Assembly: GCA_012718985.1 (NCBI GenBank)
Contig: JAAYBG010000029.1
Span: 1 to 39,453, forward strand
Length of the DNA stretch: 39,453 bases
Reading direction: 5' to 3'
From: Acholeplasmataceae bacterium
GTDB taxonomy: Bacteria; Bacillota_I; Bacilli_A; ML615J-28; CAG-698
Positions 8,446 to 17,004 of this stretch are shown one piece after another. Every line of letters begins with the position of its first letter. Within the stretch, counting starts at the first letter, position 1. The notes under the pieces were generated by a model, which saw nothing but the letters and a program-made list of their open reading frames with translations, did not search any database and was not told the DNA's origin. The position numbers and the translations under genes were made by a program.

Positions 8446-8994
8446 CTAAGATGCTTTCTCAAACAGAGTTTTATTCTCTGTATAGTGCTTAACAGCAATG
8501 ATAAGATTATTTTTAACAGCATTTGATGATACTGTTGCCCCCGATATAATTTCAAAAGAATAATCGGTAATGCTTTCTCCCGCAACACTAAAATCATGAT
8601 TCAATACCTTTGAACCAATACCGACAGTCTCATTATCAGCACTAGCTACTTGGAGATTCACCAATTTATCATCAGTAAGATTGATACCGACTAATGTTAC
8701 GATAGGTCCACCATAGCCATTTGTTGATGTTTGATAGATAACTACTTCAAGACCGTCTTCAACATAACCAAAATAGATTTTTTCAATCCCTTTGTCTAAT
8801 TCATAATTCGTTGTTTCATCAGTAAATCGTTCACATTCAAAATATTCTTCTAATATTTCTTTTAATTCCGCATCTTTTCTTTCAGCAATAATTGGGGCAG
8901 TAATACTATTCACATAGGCCAATAAACCACCAGCAACAATTCCTAAAATAACTAACAATAAACTATATTTTATTGTTTTCGGTAGTTCTTTCAT
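8446..8994 (-). CDS. rnfG: Rnf complex subunit RnfG, covalent flavoprotein
   Basis: 182 residues: an N-terminal membrane anchor (about 9-30) and an extracytoplasmic FMN-binding domain. The flavinylation motif SGAT is at 151-154, so Thr154 is the expected site of phosphoester-linked FMN, added by an ApbE-type transferase not encoded here. ETVGIG at 122-127 is the usual FMN-domain loop. RnfG carries electrons on the outer face of the membrane between the RnfA/E iron-sulfur site and RnfD. Its ATG shares one base with the rnfD stop (TAATG). Confidence 0.93.
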   Translation of the reverse strand: MKELPKTIKYSLLLVILGIVAGGLLAYVNSITAPIIAERKDAELKEILEEYFECERFTDETTNYELDKGIEKIYFGYVEDGLEVVIYQTSTNGYGGPIVTLVGINLTDDKLVNLQVASADNETVGIGSKVLNHDFSVAGESITDYSFEIISGATVSSNAVKNNLIIAVKHYTENKTLFEKAS

Positions 8995-10718
8995 TATTTC
9001 CCCTCCCCATTTACAATCAATTGATTCGCATAATCTATTGCTAATCGGGCAACTTCAAAATATAGAAGCGATGTTTGTGTTGCTGTTACAACAATTTCTA
9101 TATCATCTAAATTATCTTGGTTCGAAATAATAGCACCTGGTAGTACATCTTCGGGATGAACACCACTCCAATCTGGATAATATGGATTGGTATAAGACTC
9201 TTGAGCAATGGCATTTGATGAAAAAGCGATTATCTTTCCTTTTTTGTTTAAGGTAACGATGAAGGTGACATCACTTCCATATATGGTAGGACGATGAGCA
9301 ACAATTGTTAGAATCGTATTCTCTTCCTCTACTCTTACATCAGTCAAGTAAGGATACTTAGCATAATTCTCTGCTTCAAAAGCGGTAATTTCATTGGTAT
9401 AGGCGGCTAAATATGCTTCAGAGCGATAAACTTTATCCCTGACTTCAACAATTTTTCCACTTAAATCAACAATGACGATTACTTTTTTATTACCCACATA
9501 AGTAGTATACTCAAAATTCTTATTAACATAATCTTGTTTTACACTAGCTACTTCCACATCCTCTGGGGTGAATGTAACCGTATTGGCATAAGAAATAATT
9601 GGATAACTGCTAATACCAATCAATAATAGGGCAATGGTACCATATCTTAATGCTATTTTTGATTTTTTCGGTTCTATTCTCGTTCTAGCAGCAAGGCGAT
9701 CGATAATGACAGTAAATAAATTCATCACGATAATCGCACTACCAACACCTTCTGGCATATTACTCTTATATCTAAATAGAATAGTTAGCACACCCAATCC
9801 AAACGCAAAAATAATTTTTCCGTTTGGAGTTTTAGGAGTAGTCACTGGTTCTGTTGCCATGAATACAGCCCCGAACATTAAGCCACCGCTCAATATTCCA
9901 AACAATGGGTAACGTAGATCCAAAGCATAGCCATTAAAAGCACCGATAATGTAAGTCAGAATGAATACTGTACCTACATAAATAACGGGCACCTGCCATT
10001 TGATTACCTTTCTTACTACTAAATAAACAAATGCTGCGATGCATAACAAAGCGCTTGTTTCCCCTAAAGATCCCGGTATAGTCCCTAACAAGAAATTACC
10101 CAAATTCCCATAAGAACCTACTAACACGTCAATGCTTGCCAAAGGATTAGCACTAAAATTAGTCATTGGCGTTACTCCCGCCATGATTTCAATTTCCGCT
10201 GGGTTAGCTGATCCGCCATGTTTTACTATTACACCATAATAAGCAGCACTAATAAACAAATAGCCCACTAAAGCTGGATTAAAAACATTATAGCCAAATC
10301 CACCAAATAAAATTTTCCCAATAATAGTTGCGAAAAAGCAACCGATGACTAAAACCCAAATAGGTGTATTTACGGGAAGCATCATCGCTAAGATGATTCC
10401 TGGTATAGGGGCAAATGAGTTTTTTACTTTAATAAACGGTTCTTTATCTTTAAAAAAGTATTTATATGTAATAAATTCCAATAACCAACTGGTAAAACCA
10501 CCAATAAATACAAATGCAAGTGGTTTAATCATTGTCCAAAAGGAAACATCATCAAGGTTGATATAAGGTAATAAGCCATTTTTTACCCACCCAAATAGAA
10601 TGAGAGGAATCAGAGCAATCACCAAATCACGCATAACAATGTCGGTACCATATTTTTTACTATCAGCTTTACGGATAAAAGGTTCTTTTCCCAATAAAAA
10701 TCTTCTTTGTTCTGTCAT
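8994..10718 (-). CDS. rnfD: Rnf complex subunit RnfD with an extra C-terminal RnfG-like domain
   Basis: 574 residues, against roughly 300-350 for a normal RnfD. Residues 1-345 are the RnfD/NqrB membrane domain: many helices, PGIILAMMLPVNTP, GGFGYNVFNPALVGYLF, and TPKTPNGKIIF. The FMN-attachment site usually reads SGAT; here it is AGVT at 180-183, keeping Thr183. An added helix (about 359-378) is followed by about 195 extracytoplasmic residues. These resemble an FMN-binding domain: beta-rich segments, then VTATQTSLLYFEVARLA at 544-560 aligning with SGATVSSNAVKNNLIIA of RnfG, with the Thr retained and the Gly lost. This is a sequence-level resemblance I judged by eye. The start has GAGGT upstream. 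Confidence 0.92.
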   Translation of the reverse strand: MTEQRRFLLGKEPFIRKADSKKYGTDIVMRDLVIALIPLILFGWVKNGLLPYINLDDVSFWTMIKPLAFVFIGGFTSWLLEFITYKYFFKDKEPFIKVKNSFAPIPGIILAMMLPVNTPIWVLVIGCFFATIIGKILFGGFGYNVFNPALVGYLFISAAYYGVIVKHGGSANPAEIEIMAGVTPMTNFSANPLASIDVLVGSYGNLGNFLLGTIPGSLGETSALLCIAAFVYLVVRKVIKWQVPVIYVGTVFILTYIIGAFNGYALDLRYPLFGILSGGLMFGAVFMATEPVTTPKTPNGKIIFAFGLGVLTILFRYKSNMPEGVGSAIIVMNLFTVIIDRLAARTRIEPKKSKIALRYGTIALLLIGISSYPIISYANTVTFTPEDVEVASVKQDYVNKNFEYTTYVGNKKVIVIVDLSGKIVEVRDKVYRSEAYLAAYTNEITAFEAENYAKYPYLTDVRVEEENTILTIVAHRPTIYGSDVTFIVTLNKKGKIIAFSSNAIAQESYTNPYYPDWSGVHPEDVLPGAIISNQDNLDDIEIVVTATQTSLLYFEVARLAIDYANQLIVNGEGK

Positions 10719-10722
10719 GATA

Positions 10723-12024
10723 TTACCTCTTCAATAGCAAAGCTTTTGCCTTTGCAACGCTTTCCGTCAATTCAATTCTCGATGGACAAATATAAGAACA
10801 CAATCCGCATTGCATACATTTTTCTGCGTGATACTCTTTTAATAATTCTTTGTCACCAGCATCCAAAGCATTTTTGATTTGCACTGGTGATAAAAATGCC
10901 GGGCAATTTTCCACGCATTTACCACAGCCTAAACAACTATAAACCGTATCATCGATTAATTTCGGCATGACAATCACACTGGTAAGAGCGCGATTTACAA
11001 CCATCGAATCAAAAGGAATACTCTTACCTGTCATTGGACCACCAGCGATGAAATAAGCTTCGCCTAAATCATCGGTATATCCGCCCATTGATTTAATGAT
11101 ATCATTTAGTTTTGTTCCTATTTTCACATAAACATTTTGAGGATTTTTCAGTCCTCTTCCCGAAATGGTAATCATCTTCTCAACAAGTGGCATATTATAG
11201 GTTACCGCCCTATAAATCGCTAATGCTGTAGCAGCATTATTCACAACTGCACCTACTTCACTTGGTAAATTGTTATAGGTTTTCTTTACAATTCTTTGAA
11301 CAAGATACTTTTCCCAACCAGCAGGATATTCATCCTTCACAAAGAACATATTAATATCTGGTTCCGCATCAAAATATGGCTGCATTTTTTTAATTAATTC
11401 GACTTTGTTTTTCTTGATTGCTAAAAATGCTTTATGGGCATCAACAGCCCTCATGATAAACTTTATTCCGGAGATTAATTCGTCCATTTGATTTTTCATA
11501 ATCGTGTAATTATCGCTGATATAGGGCTCACATTCTACGGCATTAATAATAACCGTATCAATAGGACAATTTCCCATATACTTTACATAAGCAGGAAACC
11601 CGCTTCCTCCAAGACCGACGATTCCACAATCTCTTATTTTTTCAATAATTTGTTCGCTCGTCAGTTCAGAAACATTATTTTCTTTAATACTTTCTACTTT
11701 TGTTTCTAAAAAGTCATTTTTAATTTGTATTGTTGGCACCATTTTCCCTGAACTATGCCACATTTTAGTATCAACTGCAACGACTTCACCGCTCACTGAT
11801 GCGTGAATAGGCGAAGAGAATCTTCCCTTCTTCATGGCAATTAATTGTCCTAGTTTTACTTTTTCACCCACATTGACTAATGCTTCACAAACCGTATCTT
11901 GTTCAACAAGCGGAATGTAAACATATTCAGGGTTTAAGTATTCCCCATAGGGTGTCATAGAAGAGAGTTCTTTATGGCCCTTATGTTCACTAATATATAC
12001 TCCTTTTATTTTTGAAAAAATCAC
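10723..12024 (-). CDS. rnfC: Rnf complex subunit RnfC (NADH/NAD+ site)
   Basis: 433 residues. The N-terminal barrel/biotinyl-like region is followed by the nucleotide and FMN-binding Rossmann-type domain (GLGGSGFPAYVK near residue 136, NAVECEPYISDNY near 161, typical of RnfC and the NuoF/complex I 51-kDa fold). A SLBB region and two [4Fe-4S] clusters come at the end (CLGCGKCVENCP and CMQCGLCSYICP). RnfC is the peripheral subunit that reduces NAD+. It starts at GTG (12024) with GGAGG 6 bases upstream; the nearby ATG is out of frame and runs into TGA. It is the first gene of rnfCDGEAB, the order seen in Clostridium and Acetobacterium. Confidence 0.95.
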   Translation of the reverse strand: MIFSKIKGVYISEHKGHKELSSMTPYGEYLNPEYVYIPLVEQDTVCEALVNVGEKVKLGQLIAMKKGRFSSPIHASVSGEVVAVDTKMWHSSGKMVPTIQIKNDFLETKVESIKENNVSELTSEQIIEKIRDCGIVGLGGSGFPAYVKYMGNCPIDTVIINAVECEPYISDNYTIMKNQMDELISGIKFIMRAVDAHKAFLAIKKNKVELIKKMQPYFDAEPDINMFFVKDEYPAGWEKYLVQRIVKKTYNNLPSEVGAVVNNAATALAIYRAVTYNMPLVEKMITISGRGLKNPQNVYVKIGTKLNDIIKSMGGYTDDLGEAYFIAGGPMTGKSIPFDSMVVNRALTSVIVMPKLIDDTVYSCLGCGKCVENCPAFLSPVQIKNALDAGDKELLKEYHAEKCMQCGLCSYICPSRIELTESVAKAKALLLKR

Positions 12025-12053
12025 ATTAATCCTCCGTTCTTTACACCTTTCAT

Positions 12054-12082
12054 ATTATAGCACGAATGAAAAAATATTTCTA
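12054..12082 (-). promoter_or_regulatory. rnf operon promoter
   Basis: Minus strand TAGAAA (12077-12082), 17-base spacer, perfect TATAAT (12054-12059) preceded by TGC, an extended -10. It lies 29 bases before the rnfC GTG. The gene-poor gap to GH9 (12025-12098) otherwise holds only an A/T-rich tract with no convincing GH9 terminator. Confidence 0.65.
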
Positions 12083-12098
12083 TTTTTTTTATATATTT

Positions 12099-14402
12099 TT
12101 ATTTTACTAAATCAGCGAGAACCCACAGAAATTTTCCCGTTGTATGTCCCCATATTTCTTTATACACTGCATTATTAATAGTAGGCCAATAAGGCGCATC
12201 GAAATCTTCGTACGTACGAATTCCAACTGGTAAGGCTCCAACCATTTGGCCAGAAAATGCGACATATAACGGATGATAATTATAGCCTTCTCCATACATT
12301 CCTGAAGAAGCAAAAGGGTTCTTTCCTAAAATCCATTCCAATTGATTAATCGCTATTTGATATAATTTCTTATCCTTAAAAAACTGGGCTAATAAGGAAA
12401 CAGCTTTCGTTTTGCTCAACAATGTTGCATGAAATCCTCTTCTTGTAACGGCAATCGGAAACCTCCTTAAATATACATTTTCAGCTAATTGAATCCCTGT
12501 TTTGACCTGCGATTTTAAAATATCTAATGCTTTTTCTGGACTTGATATGGTCCGAGCTATTGTAAAATGATCGATATTTATTTTATCTAAATGATAAACA
12601 TGTCCAGGTAATAGATTATAAGGCGCTATCAAATCACAAGTGGTTAGGATATATTCTCTATATAATTCTAAGCCTTTTTTCCATTTTAAGGAATTAGGAT
12701 GGTTAGGAGCCACTTCAGATAAACGCACCAATCCTTGAATAGGGGTTTGTTCATGGCCGCGATGTTCATAAGATAATAGGTATTGGTGTAGCGGATCTTC
12801 ATAAAAGAAGCCACGAAGAGGCTTATCCCACTCAGGATAATCTTGTTGTTGACAAGCAAGAACATCATCAGCATATTTCAAGCCAGATTTTAGATATTGT
12901 TCATCTTTGGTAAGGGCATATAATTCAGCTGCTGCTAATGCACCTTCTCCTGAGGTTTGAGCGACAATACTTGATCCCCATCTTTTTGTATATATTCCTG
13001 CTTCATATCCCTTTTGACCATAATGAAAATCAGCTTTAGCGGTTCTTAAACACCAATCAGCAAAAATAGGATCTTCTTCCTTAAATAATTTATATGCCAG
13101 CGCTTCTGCTGCAGCCGCACAAAAGTTTTCAAATGGACCATTTTCAGCAGTACTACAAATTACGGTTTGATTATCCGGTGTCAGGATATTGTCTCGCCAA
13201 ATTCGGTAAGATACGGCAAGTGCTCGATTACCATCACCAAAACTCGTTCTCAACAGCCAATTAATTCCCACCTTTGCTTCTTCTAAAAGACGTTGATATA
13301 AGGTTTGATCACTCTCTTTCACCCTCAAAGCTAAATCGATAATCGCATGTGCCATTTCAGCTGTACATATTTCAAATTGCGAAACATCACCTGCATCATG
13401 CCAACCGCCGAAATTAGGAACACTTCTTCCATCCTCATGAATAGTACGACAATTTAAATGACAAGCACTATGGACACCAGGAATATCTTCCCCACATCTT
13501 AATAAGCGAAGGAAATTCATACTTTTCCAAAGCGAAGATAAATATGGATTTTCATTAATTACAAATGGTTTTGTCTTTCGAGTATCAATTTGTAAATAAT
13601 ATTCCCCAGAATTCTTAAATTCCGAAAAATCTAACAAATGAAAATTACCAATATCTGTTGTTATTCGTTGTGGTTTCCCGGTAAATACTACTTTGTTTTC
13701 AACATCATAAAGATAGAATTCTTTGCTATTTGTCTTTTCAACAACAGCGATTTTTTCCGCGTCACAAAAAAAGCCACTATGACAATAAGCAATTCTATCT
13801 TGTGATTCCCAACCTAAATCATAATCAGCTTCGACTTTTTCAACGGCAACTTCATCAATATATACTTTTAACATTGGTTCAGCTTCAGGAGGACAGCCTA
13901 TTAAAAATGGAGTAATGCTGATTTTCTTTACTTTGTCGCGATGGATGCGCTCTACTTCCCAGATAACATGATTCCATTGATTAGGGAGTAAACTAGGAGC
14001 ATGAAGAACTTCTTCACCCGTATTCCCAAAAGTAAAGTGAAAATAAAAATTATGATATCCAACAGCATCAATATATATCCAAATCGACACCCGATTATAT
14101 TCTGATAAATCTTGTTCAGGAAAATTGATTACGACCCCACAACTAGGGCGGGGCGATATGTTTTCAATCTTTGTATTTGTTGTGATTAAAAGACTACTTT
14201 GACTATTTTTCTTGACGTTTTGATCAATTTCGATTGTCGCTTGACCGTGTAAGGTGACATTTTCTAAGTTTTGACCACTATAGAGCACTTTTCTTTTTAA
14301 TACTTTTTTTTCTTGCCACCGCTTCTCGGCACAATTAGAAAAATCGTCTTTCATCTCTTTATGAGCAGCTAGACTACTCTTTATTAATTCTTCGACTTTC
14401 AA
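12099..14402 (-). CDS. Glycoside hydrolase family 9 protein, probably cytoplasmic
   Basis: 767 residues in three parts: a beta-rich carbohydrate-binding-like module (about 40-190), a CelD_N-type immunoglobulin-like domain (about 203-285), and a GH9 (alpha/alpha)6 catalytic domain (about 288-765). GGWHDAGD at 332-339 holds the catalytic Asp pair, and Glu749 in AVYKEIW is the likely acid. GH9 enzymes are inverting beta-glycosidases: endoglucanases, cellobiosidases, or exo-beta-glucosaminidases. No signal peptide or anchor is present, so it probably acts on imported oligosaccharides. It starts at TTG, as AGGAGG is 7 bases upstream and no ATG lies nearby. It has its own promoter and sits between recO and rnfC. 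The substrate cannot be told from sequence. Confidence 0.88.
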   Translation of the reverse strand: MKVEELIKSSLAAHKEMKDDFSNCAEKRWQEKKVLKRKVLYSGQNLENVTLHGQATIEIDQNVKKNSQSSLLITTNTKIENISPRPSCGVVINFPEQDLSEYNRVSIWIYIDAVGYHNFYFHFTFGNTGEEVLHAPSLLPNQWNHVIWEVERIHRDKVKKISITPFLIGCPPEAEPMLKVYIDEVAVEKVEADYDLGWESQDRIAYCHSGFFCDAEKIAVVEKTNSKEFYLYDVENKVVFTGKPQRITTDIGNFHLLDFSEFKNSGEYYLQIDTRKTKPFVINENPYLSSLWKSMNFLRLLRCGEDIPGVHSACHLNCRTIHEDGRSVPNFGGWHDAGDVSQFEICTAEMAHAIIDLALRVKESDQTLYQRLLEEAKVGINWLLRTSFGDGNRALAVSYRIWRDNILTPDNQTVICSTAENGPFENFCAAAAEALAYKLFKEEDPIFADWCLRTAKADFHYGQKGYEAGIYTKRWGSSIVAQTSGEGALAAAELYALTKDEQYLKSGLKYADDVLACQQQDYPEWDKPLRGFFYEDPLHQYLLSYEHRGHEQTPIQGLVRLSEVAPNHPNSLKWKKGLELYREYILTTCDLIAPYNLLPGHVYHLDKINIDHFTIARTISSPEKALDILKSQVKTGIQLAENVYLRRFPIAVTRRGFHATLLSKTKAVSLLAQFFKDKKLYQIAINQLEWILGKNPFASSGMYGEGYNYHPLYVAFSGQMVGALPVGIRTYEDFDAPYWPTINNAVYKEIWGHTTGKFLWVLADLVK

Positions 14403-14426
14403 TGATTTTCCTCCTATTTAGTGTAT

Positions 14427-14455
14427 ATTATACATCGTTTCCCTCTTAAAGTAAA
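14427..14455 (-). promoter_or_regulatory. GH9 promoter with a cre-like site in the spacer
   Basis: Minus strand TTTACT (14450-14455), 17-base spacer, TATAAT (14427-14432), 24 bases before the TTG start. Within the spacer, minus-strand AGGGAAACGATGTAT (14430-14444) matches the CcpA cre consensus WTGNAANCGNWNNCW except at two positions. Carbon catabolite control would suit a glycosidase, but the operator is tentative. Confidence 0.5.
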
Positions 14456-14465
14456 TGCTTCCTAG

Positions 14466-14494
14466 TAAAAAAACAGCCTTTTTTAAAAGCTGTT
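14466..14494 (-). terminator. Terminator after recO
   Basis: AACAGC (14472-14477) pairs with GCTGTT (14489-14494) around an AT-rich loop. On the minus strand a run of seven T follows. It ends the phoH-ybeY-cdd-era-recO operon and separates it from GH9. Confidence 0.75.
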
Positions 14495-14508
14495 GTTTTA
14501 ATATTTTT

Positions 14509-15246
14509 TTATTTGATAATCTTACCGAGAATACTGCGGGCACTACTAACATAACCAAGAAAATATTCATAGTAAGCATCTAAAAATTCATTAATCATAG
14601 CCGTATGATTAGGTAGTTGTGCCAATAATTCATCATTAATTTGTTCTATTTTGATATTGTACAGCGTTTGTAATGTTCTTACATAATCTCCTCGATAAAT
14701 CTTTTTTTCATCGCCTGTACATTCCTTACATTTCATTCCTCCACTGTAAAAATCAAAAAACATCAAATCTTCCTTTTTCCCACAGGCAATGCATTTAGAA
14801 AATGTCGGACCAACTCCTAATAAGAATAAAAGTTTTAAACGAAAAATAATTTCATAATAGTGCTCATATTTGGTACTTTCTAATTTTGTTAGGACAAGAT
14901 CAAGGAAGGAAAACAAAGTGGAAAAATCATCGATATGGTCATTTAAATGATAGGTGATATCGAGGATTACCAAGGCGCTTGCCAATTTAGAGGTGTTTTC
15001 TTTAATCTTTATATAGGTATTCACTACCGTTCCAGTTGTCAGGATATCAAAGGAATTGCGTTTGCTTTTACTGATATTAAACCCGATTTTTGTTAGAATT
15101 TGTGAATAACTATAATTCTTACTTCTCAATTTGCTAGAAGCTCGAGCTAGACAAGTATGAGTTCCTTTGGCACTTATGATAGTCAATATTTTCGAGTTTT
15201 CCAGATATTTATTCGCCTTTATCACGATTCCTTCTTCTAATTCCAT
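14509..15246 (-). CDS. recO: DNA repair protein RecO
   Basis: 245 residues with the RecO plan: an N-terminal OB fold beginning EEGIVIKANKYLENSKI, a helical C-terminal domain, and a zinc finger with CIACGKKEDL and MKCKEC around residues 155-180. RecO loads RecA with RecR on SSB-coated single strands in gap repair. The start ATG has AGAGGAG upstream. It is 17 bases after era, the usual neighbour in Bacillota, and last in the phoH operon. Confidence 0.92.
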   Translation of the reverse strand: MELEEGIVIKANKYLENSKILTIISAKGTHTCLARASSKLRSKNYSYSQILTKIGFNISKSKRNSFDILTTGTVVNTYIKIKENTSKLASALVILDITYHLNDHIDDFSTLFSFLDLVLTKLESTKYEHYYEIIFRLKLLFLLGVGPTFSKCIACGKKEDLMFFDFYSGGMKCKECTGDEKKIYRGDYVRTLQTLYNIKIEQINDELLAQLPNHTAMINEFLDAYYEYFLGYVSSARSILGKIIK

Positions 15247-15263
15247 TGCTTCTCCTCTAAAAC

Positions 15264-16178
15264 TTATTTTTGTTCTTCGAAAAAGTAACCCATTCTACGT
15301 AATTGTGTTTTTTTATTACGCCAGTTTTCTTCTACCTTTACCCATAATTCGAGATATACTTTTTGACCAACAATTTTTACAATATCTTTACGTGCTTGTG
15401 TTCCAATCTCTTTAATCATCGTTCCTTCACTACCGATAATAATCTTTTTTTGAGAAGGACGTTCGACATAAATAGTTGCCCGGATATTCAACAAATCAGG
15501 ATTTACTTCATCCTTTTCCATCTCTTCAACAACCACTGCCACTGAATGGGGAACTTCTTGTTCTGTCAAGGTTAAGACTTTTTCACGAATGATTTCAGCG
15601 ATGATAAACACTTCAGGACAATCGCTTACCTGATCTTCCGGATAATATTTTGGTCCTGCTTCCAACTGATTACTGATATTTTCAAGAAGCAAATCTACAT
15701 TATCCCCTTGTAAAGCACTAATATAAAAAGTCTCTTCAAAAGGAAAGTTTTTTTGAAACTGAACAACATTTTCCAATAAACGATTTTTATTTTTGATTAA
15801 ATCGATTTTATTCACAACAAGAAAAACAGGGGTACTCATTTTCTTTAATAATTCTAGAACAAATTCGTCTCCTTTTCCATAGTTCCTGGTCCCATCAATA
15901 ATTAATAAAATCAAATCAACATCAGATAATGTTGATATTGATTCTTTATTCATATAATTACCCAGTTCATGTTGTGGTTTGTGAATTCCTGGGGTATCAA
16001 TAAAAATGATTTGTTCTTCCTCTGTGGTATAAATTCCTCTAATTTGATTTCTAGTTGTTTGCGGTTTTTTGCTTATGATCGATATTTTTCGGCCTAATAT
16101 CTGATTAATAACTGTCGATTTTCCCACATTGGGACGACCAATCAAAGCAACAAAACCTGATTTAAATGTTTTACTCAC
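15264..16178 (-). CDS. era: GTPase Era
   Basis: 304 residues. G1 GRPNVGKST near residue 15, G3 DTPGIHKP near 61, G4 NKID near 124, G5 SAL near 153, and a C-terminal KH domain with IIGSEGTMIKEIG near residue 250. Era binds the 3' end of 16S rRNA and is needed for 30S maturation. It begins with GTG, with GGAG about 9 bases upstream, and overlaps the end of cdd by 8 bases. It is grouped with ybeY, another 16S processing factor, as is common. Confidence 0.97.
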   Translation of the reverse strand: MSKTFKSGFVALIGRPNVGKSTVINQILGRKISIISKKPQTTRNQIRGIYTTEEEQIIFIDTPGIHKPQHELGNYMNKESISTLSDVDLILLIIDGTRNYGKGDEFVLELLKKMSTPVFLVVNKIDLIKNKNRLLENVVQFQKNFPFEETFYISALQGDNVDLLLENISNQLEAGPKYYPEDQVSDCPEVFIIAEIIREKVLTLTEQEVPHSVAVVVEEMEKDEVNPDLLNIRATIYVERPSQKKIIIGSEGTMIKEIGTQARKDIVKIVGQKVYLELWVKVEENWRNKKTQLRRMGYFFEEQK

Positions 16179-16581
16179 GTAAATTATCTCCAGAAAAATG
16201 ATAAGGCAATAAATCAGTAATCCTTACCTTCATAATGTCTTGATTAAGATTAGTTAAGATGATTTCAACATCTTCATTCAGTAACTCAGCCATCACTTGT
16301 CGACAAGCCCCACAAGGAGAAACTGGCTTCTTTGTATTCGCTAATACCAAAAATTTACTGATATCTTCTTGACGATATCCTTGAGAATAGGTATAAAACA
16401 AAGTTGTTCGTTCAGCACAGTTTGACAAACCATAAGAAGCATTTTCAACATTGCTTCCTGCAATTATTTTCCCGTCTTTTAGTAAAACAGCAGCTCCCAC
16501 ATTGAATTTCGAATAAGGAGTATACGCATTTTGATAGGCTTTTAACGCTGCTTGATATAATTGTTCAGTTATTTTATCCAC
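16171..16581 (-). CDS. cdd: Cytidine deaminase
   Basis: 136 residues, typical of the small homotetrameric enzyme. The zinc site is formed by CAE (NVENASYGLSNCAERTT, the Glu being catalytic) and PCGACRQ. It converts cytidine and deoxycytidine to uridine and deoxyuridine for pyrimidine salvage, which complements the nucleoside importer at the other end of the window. The start is GTG with AGGAG 7-8 bases upstream, directly adjoining the ybeY stop. Confidence 0.96.
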   Translation of the reverse strand: MDKITEQLYQAALKAYQNAYTPYSKFNVGAAVLLKDGKIIAGSNVENASYGLSNCAERTTLFYTYSQGYRQEDISKFLVLANTKKPVSPCGACRQVMAELLNEDVEIILTNLNQDIMKVRITDLLPYHFSGDNLRE

Positions 16582-17004
16582 TTATTTTCTCCTATAATTT
16601 AATTTATCTAATATTTTTTCTTGCTCGGCAAACATCTTTTTTTCTGCTTCATCATCTTGATGGTCAAATCCTAATAAATGTAAAATCCCATGAACCAAAA
16701 GAAAAGCAAATTCCCGTTCCACACTGTGATTAAATTGCTTTGCTTGCTCGTAAACTTTATCAATACAAATAAAAATATCTCCCAAGTAATTAGCATTCTC
16801 TTCATCATCTGCTTCGAAAGAGAGAATATCCGTAGCATTATCCCGATTTCGATATTGTTTATTTATTTCTTTTATTTGGTTCAGGTTGACTAATATCAAA
16901 GATATTTTCTTCCTCTTCAGTAATTCCTTTTCAAAATCCTTGATTATTTTTCGATAATCAAAAGTGATTTCCAAGGGATAATGATTGAATAAATTTATTT
17001 TCAT
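16582..17004 (-). CDS. ybeY: Endoribonuclease YbeY (rRNA maturation factor)
   Basis: 140 residues, with the UPF0054 zinc motif HGILHLLGFDHQDD near residue 106 (three His ligands). It acts in maturation of the 16S rRNA 3' end and in ribosome quality control. NRDNATDILSFE is the second conserved block. It overlaps the phoH stop by 4 bases, indicating coupled translation. Confidence 0.95.
   Translation of the reverse strand: MKINLFNHYPLEITFDYRKIIKDFEKELLKRKKISLILVNLNQIKEINKQYRNRDNATDILSFEADDEENANYLGDIFICIDKVYEQAKQFNHSVEREFAFLLVHGILHLLGFDHQDDEAEKKMFAEQEKILDKLNYRRK

Noticed and set aside
12060-12098. AT-only hairpin as a GH9 terminator
   Set aside because: The pairing is between A and T tracts only and overlaps the rnf promoter; it cannot be told from chance.
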